From the NCBI GenBank assembly GCA_958421655.1, contig CATZMG010000052.1, positions 1 to 16,570 of the forward strand: a stretch of 16,570 nt of DNA. Reading direction: 5' to 3'. Made by a program: the position numbers and the translations under genes. The DNA comes from an uncultured Collinsella sp. (GTDB lineage: Bacteria > Actinomycetota > Coriobacteriia > Coriobacteriales > Coriobacteriaceae). The stretch's first letter is position 1. Every line of letters begins with the position of its first letter. Shown piece after piece: positions 14,796-16,570 of the stretch. The notes beneath the pieces are model-generated. The model did no database searches and was not told where the DNA came from. It saw only the letters and a program-made list of their open reading frames with translations.

Positions 14796-14834
14796 AACGG
14801 GCGGCCCGTAACAGATTCGGGTCGCCCGTTTTCT
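14796..14834 (+). terminator. Terminator of the HTH-AlaA gene
   Basis: A 13-bp stem (14796-14808 with 14818-14830, one G:T pair) with a nine-base loop is followed by TTTTCTGTT, about 23 bases after the TAA. A smaller hairpin, GACAGA/TCTGTC (14775-14791), lies between the stop codon and this stem. Confidence 0.9.
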
Positions 14835-14898
14835 GTTAAAGCTCGCGTTGTCGGCGTCTCGATCGTTTGGGCGAGTGGGAATCGCGTGTGAACGGAAA

Positions 14899-14923
14899 AC
14901 TGTATTCCAAAATGGAATACAGT
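14899..14923. promoter_or_regulatory. Perfect palindromic operator upstream of the amidohydrolase operon
   Basis: Perfect 11-bp arms ACTGTATTCCA and TGGAATACAGT flank AAA. An extra half-site-like CTGGAATT follows at 14933-14940. The centre lies about 65 bases before the predicted transcription start, a position used by activators. A regulator of the IclR, GntR or TetR type could fit. No regulator gene next to it is visible, so the binding protein is unknown. Confidence 0.7.
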
Positions 14924-14938
14924 GTGCTTCAACTGGAA

Positions 14939-14968
14939 TTGATGTCCGTGTGTCCGCTTTTTTAGAAT
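14939..14968 (+). promoter_or_regulatory. Promoter of the amidohydrolase operon
   Basis: A -35 box TTGATG (14939-14944) and a -10 box TAGAAT (14963-14968) are separated by 18 bases. The start of transcription would be near 14975, giving a leader of about 26 bases before the ATG at 15001. Confidence 0.6.
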
Positions 14969-15000
14969 GTTCTCGACAAGATGAAAGGCGGTCCCCACCA

Positions 15001-16035
15001 ATGATTATCGATGCAAATTCCTACTGGTTTGACGAGCGCATCTTCCATGACGAGACGCTCTGTGAACAGTTTTTGGCCGAGGTGCCCCGCGCTTACGAAA
15101 CCGAGGGCTACCTGACCGTAAGCCCCACGGGCAAGCGACAGATTGTGATCGAAAAGCCCGCTGGCTTTCCGGGCCTCAACTATATCGAGGGAGACTACAC
15201 CCTTGAGAAGCGTCTGGCAGACATGGACGAGGCGGGGGTCGATAAAGCGATTCTCAAACTCCCCGGCTGCCATGAGTGGATGTCGCTCGAGATGTGCCGG
15301 CGCTTCAACGACGGTATGGCTGCTGACGCGAAGGCGTCAAGTGGCCGTCTGATTCCGCTTGTCGCCGTGCCGCCCTTTGGCACCAAAGCGAATTTGGAGG
15401 AGCTCGACCGCAGGCTCGACGATGGTTTTGCGGGTGTGCAGCTCTGCGCTCACTACGGCAAGCGCTATCTCGACGACCAGGTCTTCTCGAGCTTTTTCGA
15501 GCACCTGAACGAACGCCATGTCACCGTTTACGTGCACCATGTTCCCGTGCCGGTCGAGAACGAATCGCTTCTCACGTACGACAACCTTCGCCGCTCTTAT
15601 GGCCGCTGCGTCGACCAAACTACGGCGATCGGCCGAGAGATCTTTGGCGATTTCTTTGAACGCTACCCCAATATCAAGATGGTCCACTCCATGCTCGGCG
15701 GCGCATACTTTGCGTTTAAGGAGATGCTGCTGCCTCATGGTCCCAAGCGCCCTGATGCTTCTGGCCGTTTTCAGGTCGATACCGAGACCGTTTCCAGGCG
15801 CCTCGAGAACAACATCTATTTCGACATGTCCCATGCTCAGCCTTGGGGCAAGACACTCCTTGCCTGCGCGGTTGACGTGCTGGGTGCAGACCATATTGTT
15901 TTTGGCACGAGCTATCCCGTTAAACGCGAGTGGCTCACCGAGGGTGTCGCCTGCGTTCGCGCTGCAAATCTGAGCGATACAGACAGCGACCTTGTGCTTG
16001 GCGGTACGGCGCAGCAACTGTACGGTGTCGAGTGA
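15001..16035 (+). CDS. Amidohydrolase-2-family protein lacking usual metal ligands
   Basis: The 344-residue protein has the TIM-barrel plan of the amidohydrolase-2 family (PF04909; ACMSD and related decarboxylases and hydrolases). It begins MIIDANSYW, has LIPLVAVPPFG at about 117-127, VYVHHVPVP (His179-180), MVHSMLGGAYFAF (His229) and DHIVFGTSYPV near the end. In the family the N-terminus is normally DxHxH and the late motif FGSDYP. Here both early histidines are replaced (Asn6, Tyr8) and the late Asp is Ser304, so the usual metal centre is largely missing. It may be a decarboxylase- or hydratase-like variant, or a non-catalytic relative; the substrate is unknown. The start at 15001 has AAAGGCGG upstream; longer starts would run through the promoter. 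It is 26 bases from the next gene, so the two form an operon. Confidence 0.8.
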   Translation: MIIDANSYWFDERIFHDETLCEQFLAEVPRAYETEGYLTVSPTGKRQIVIEKPAGFPGLNYIEGDYTLEKRLADMDEAGVDKAILKLPGCHEWMSLEMCRRFNDGMAADAKASSGRLIPLVAVPPFGTKANLEELDRRLDDGFAGVQLCAHYGKRYLDDQVFSSFFEHLNERHVTVYVHHVPVPVENESLLTYDNLRRSYGRCVDQTTAIGREIFGDFFERYPNIKMVHSMLGGAYFAFKEMLLPHGPKRPDASGRFQVDTETVSRRLENNIYFDMSHAQPWGKTLLACAVDVLGADHIVFGTSYPVKREWLTEGVACVRAANLSDTDSDLVLGGTAQQLYGVE

Positions 16036-16061
16036 GCGGCAATCAGAGGGGAGTATCTGCC

Positions 16062-16570
16062 ATGGACGAAGGAGAGATGAGGGCTGGGGCCGCTCGTGTG
16101 GCCATCGATCTTGGGGACGTGTTGCCGTTCGACGGTTTCGACGAACTCCGTCATGAGGTCTTCGCCCGTGCCCTTATCATCGAGGGGACGGGGCGACGCG
16201 CCTGCGTCCTTTCGCTTGAGGTCACCTCGATCGCTCCGGCTCTACTCGCCGATCTGCGTGAGGTTGTTGAGGATGCCGCCAATTGCAGCGGTGCTTATTC
16301 TTGGGTGGTTCCTACCCACACGTTTTCCATGCCTCACGTCCGCACCCCTGGGCATCTTGCCGACGATGCTACCCGCAATCGCAACGAGCGCTATCGCGCA
16401 GCGCTCGTCGCTGCCGCCCGCACGGCTGTCGAGCGCGCTGTTGCGGGCATTCGCTCTGCCACGCTCGCCGCTGTGGAGGGCGAATGCCCCGTGAACGTTA
16501 ATCGCGACATTGAGACGCCTGCCGGCTGGTGGTTGGGCTCGAATCCCAGGGGGTTTGCCGACCACACGAT
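16062..16570 (+). CDS. Neutral-ceramidase-like protein (3' end outside window)
   Basis: The frame is open from ATG 16062 to the window end (169 residues and two bases), with AGAGGGGAG eight bases upstream. It follows the amidohydrolase-like gene by 26 bases, in the same operon. The layout recalls the N-terminal part of neutral/alkaline ceramidase-like hydrolases (PF04734): RAGAARVAIDLGDVLPFDG near the start, then FARALIIEGTGRRACVLSLEVTS. Next come WVVPTHTFSMPHVRTPGH, where the family has a THTHSGP motif, and CPVNVNRDIETPAGWWLGSNP. The second His of THTH is Phe here. No signal peptide is seen, so it is probably cytoplasmic. Activity on ceramide is not implied; many bacterial members have unknown substrates. 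The assignment rests on remembered motif order and is moderate at best. Confidence 0.6.
   Translation, partial: MDEGEMRAGAARVAIDLGDVLPFDGFDELRHEVFARALIIEGTGRRACVLSLEVTSIAPALLADLREVVEDAANCSGAYSWVVPTHTFSMPHVRTPGHLADDATRNRNERYRAALVAAARTAVERAVAGIRSATLAAVEGECPVNVNRDIETPAGWWLGSNPRGFADHT

Overview
The window looks like chromosomal DNA of a gut actinobacterium of the Coriobacteriia, most likely Collinsella or a close relative. This is inferred from the high G+C content, the strong GGAGG-type ribosome sites, a bile salt hydrolase very like those of bifidobacteria, and surface proteins ending in an LAATG sorting motif. I could not run any search, so the genus is inference. I see no tRNA, rRNA, insertion sequence, prophage or CRISPR array, and no gene-free stretch longer than 300 bases.

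Layout. 1-1480: the 3' part of a uracil permease gene (+), then a convergent putative esterase (-). 1664-5753: a tandem duplication of a unit of about 2.04 kb, each copy carrying a secreted, probably wall-anchored beta-helix surface protein (-). Each copy also carries the last codons and terminator of the purine permease that follows at 5708-7021 (-). 7215-8735: a peptide-deformylase-like protein lacking the usual catalytic glutamate (+), then a bile salt hydrolase (+). 8817-11045: a Kup potassium transporter (-). 11203-13090: an EamA exporter (-) divergent from a LysR regulator (+), with dyad sites between them. 13253-14773: an XRE helix-turn-helix domain fused in frame to an AlaA-type aminotransferase (+), with an array of operator-like repeats in front. 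15001-16570: a palindrome and promoter leading into an operon of an amidohydrolase-2-fold protein that has lost several metal ligands and a ceramidase-like protein cut by the window end (+).

Functionally this is nucleobase import (two NCS2-superfamily permeases), potassium uptake, bile-acid deconjugation, surface display and alanine/pyruvate amino-group metabolism. The points most worth following are the HTH-AlaA fusion with its own internal start and operator array, the tandem surface-protein duplication whose breakpoints can be read to the base, and two enzymes with altered catalytic residues (deformylase-like and amidohydrolase-like).
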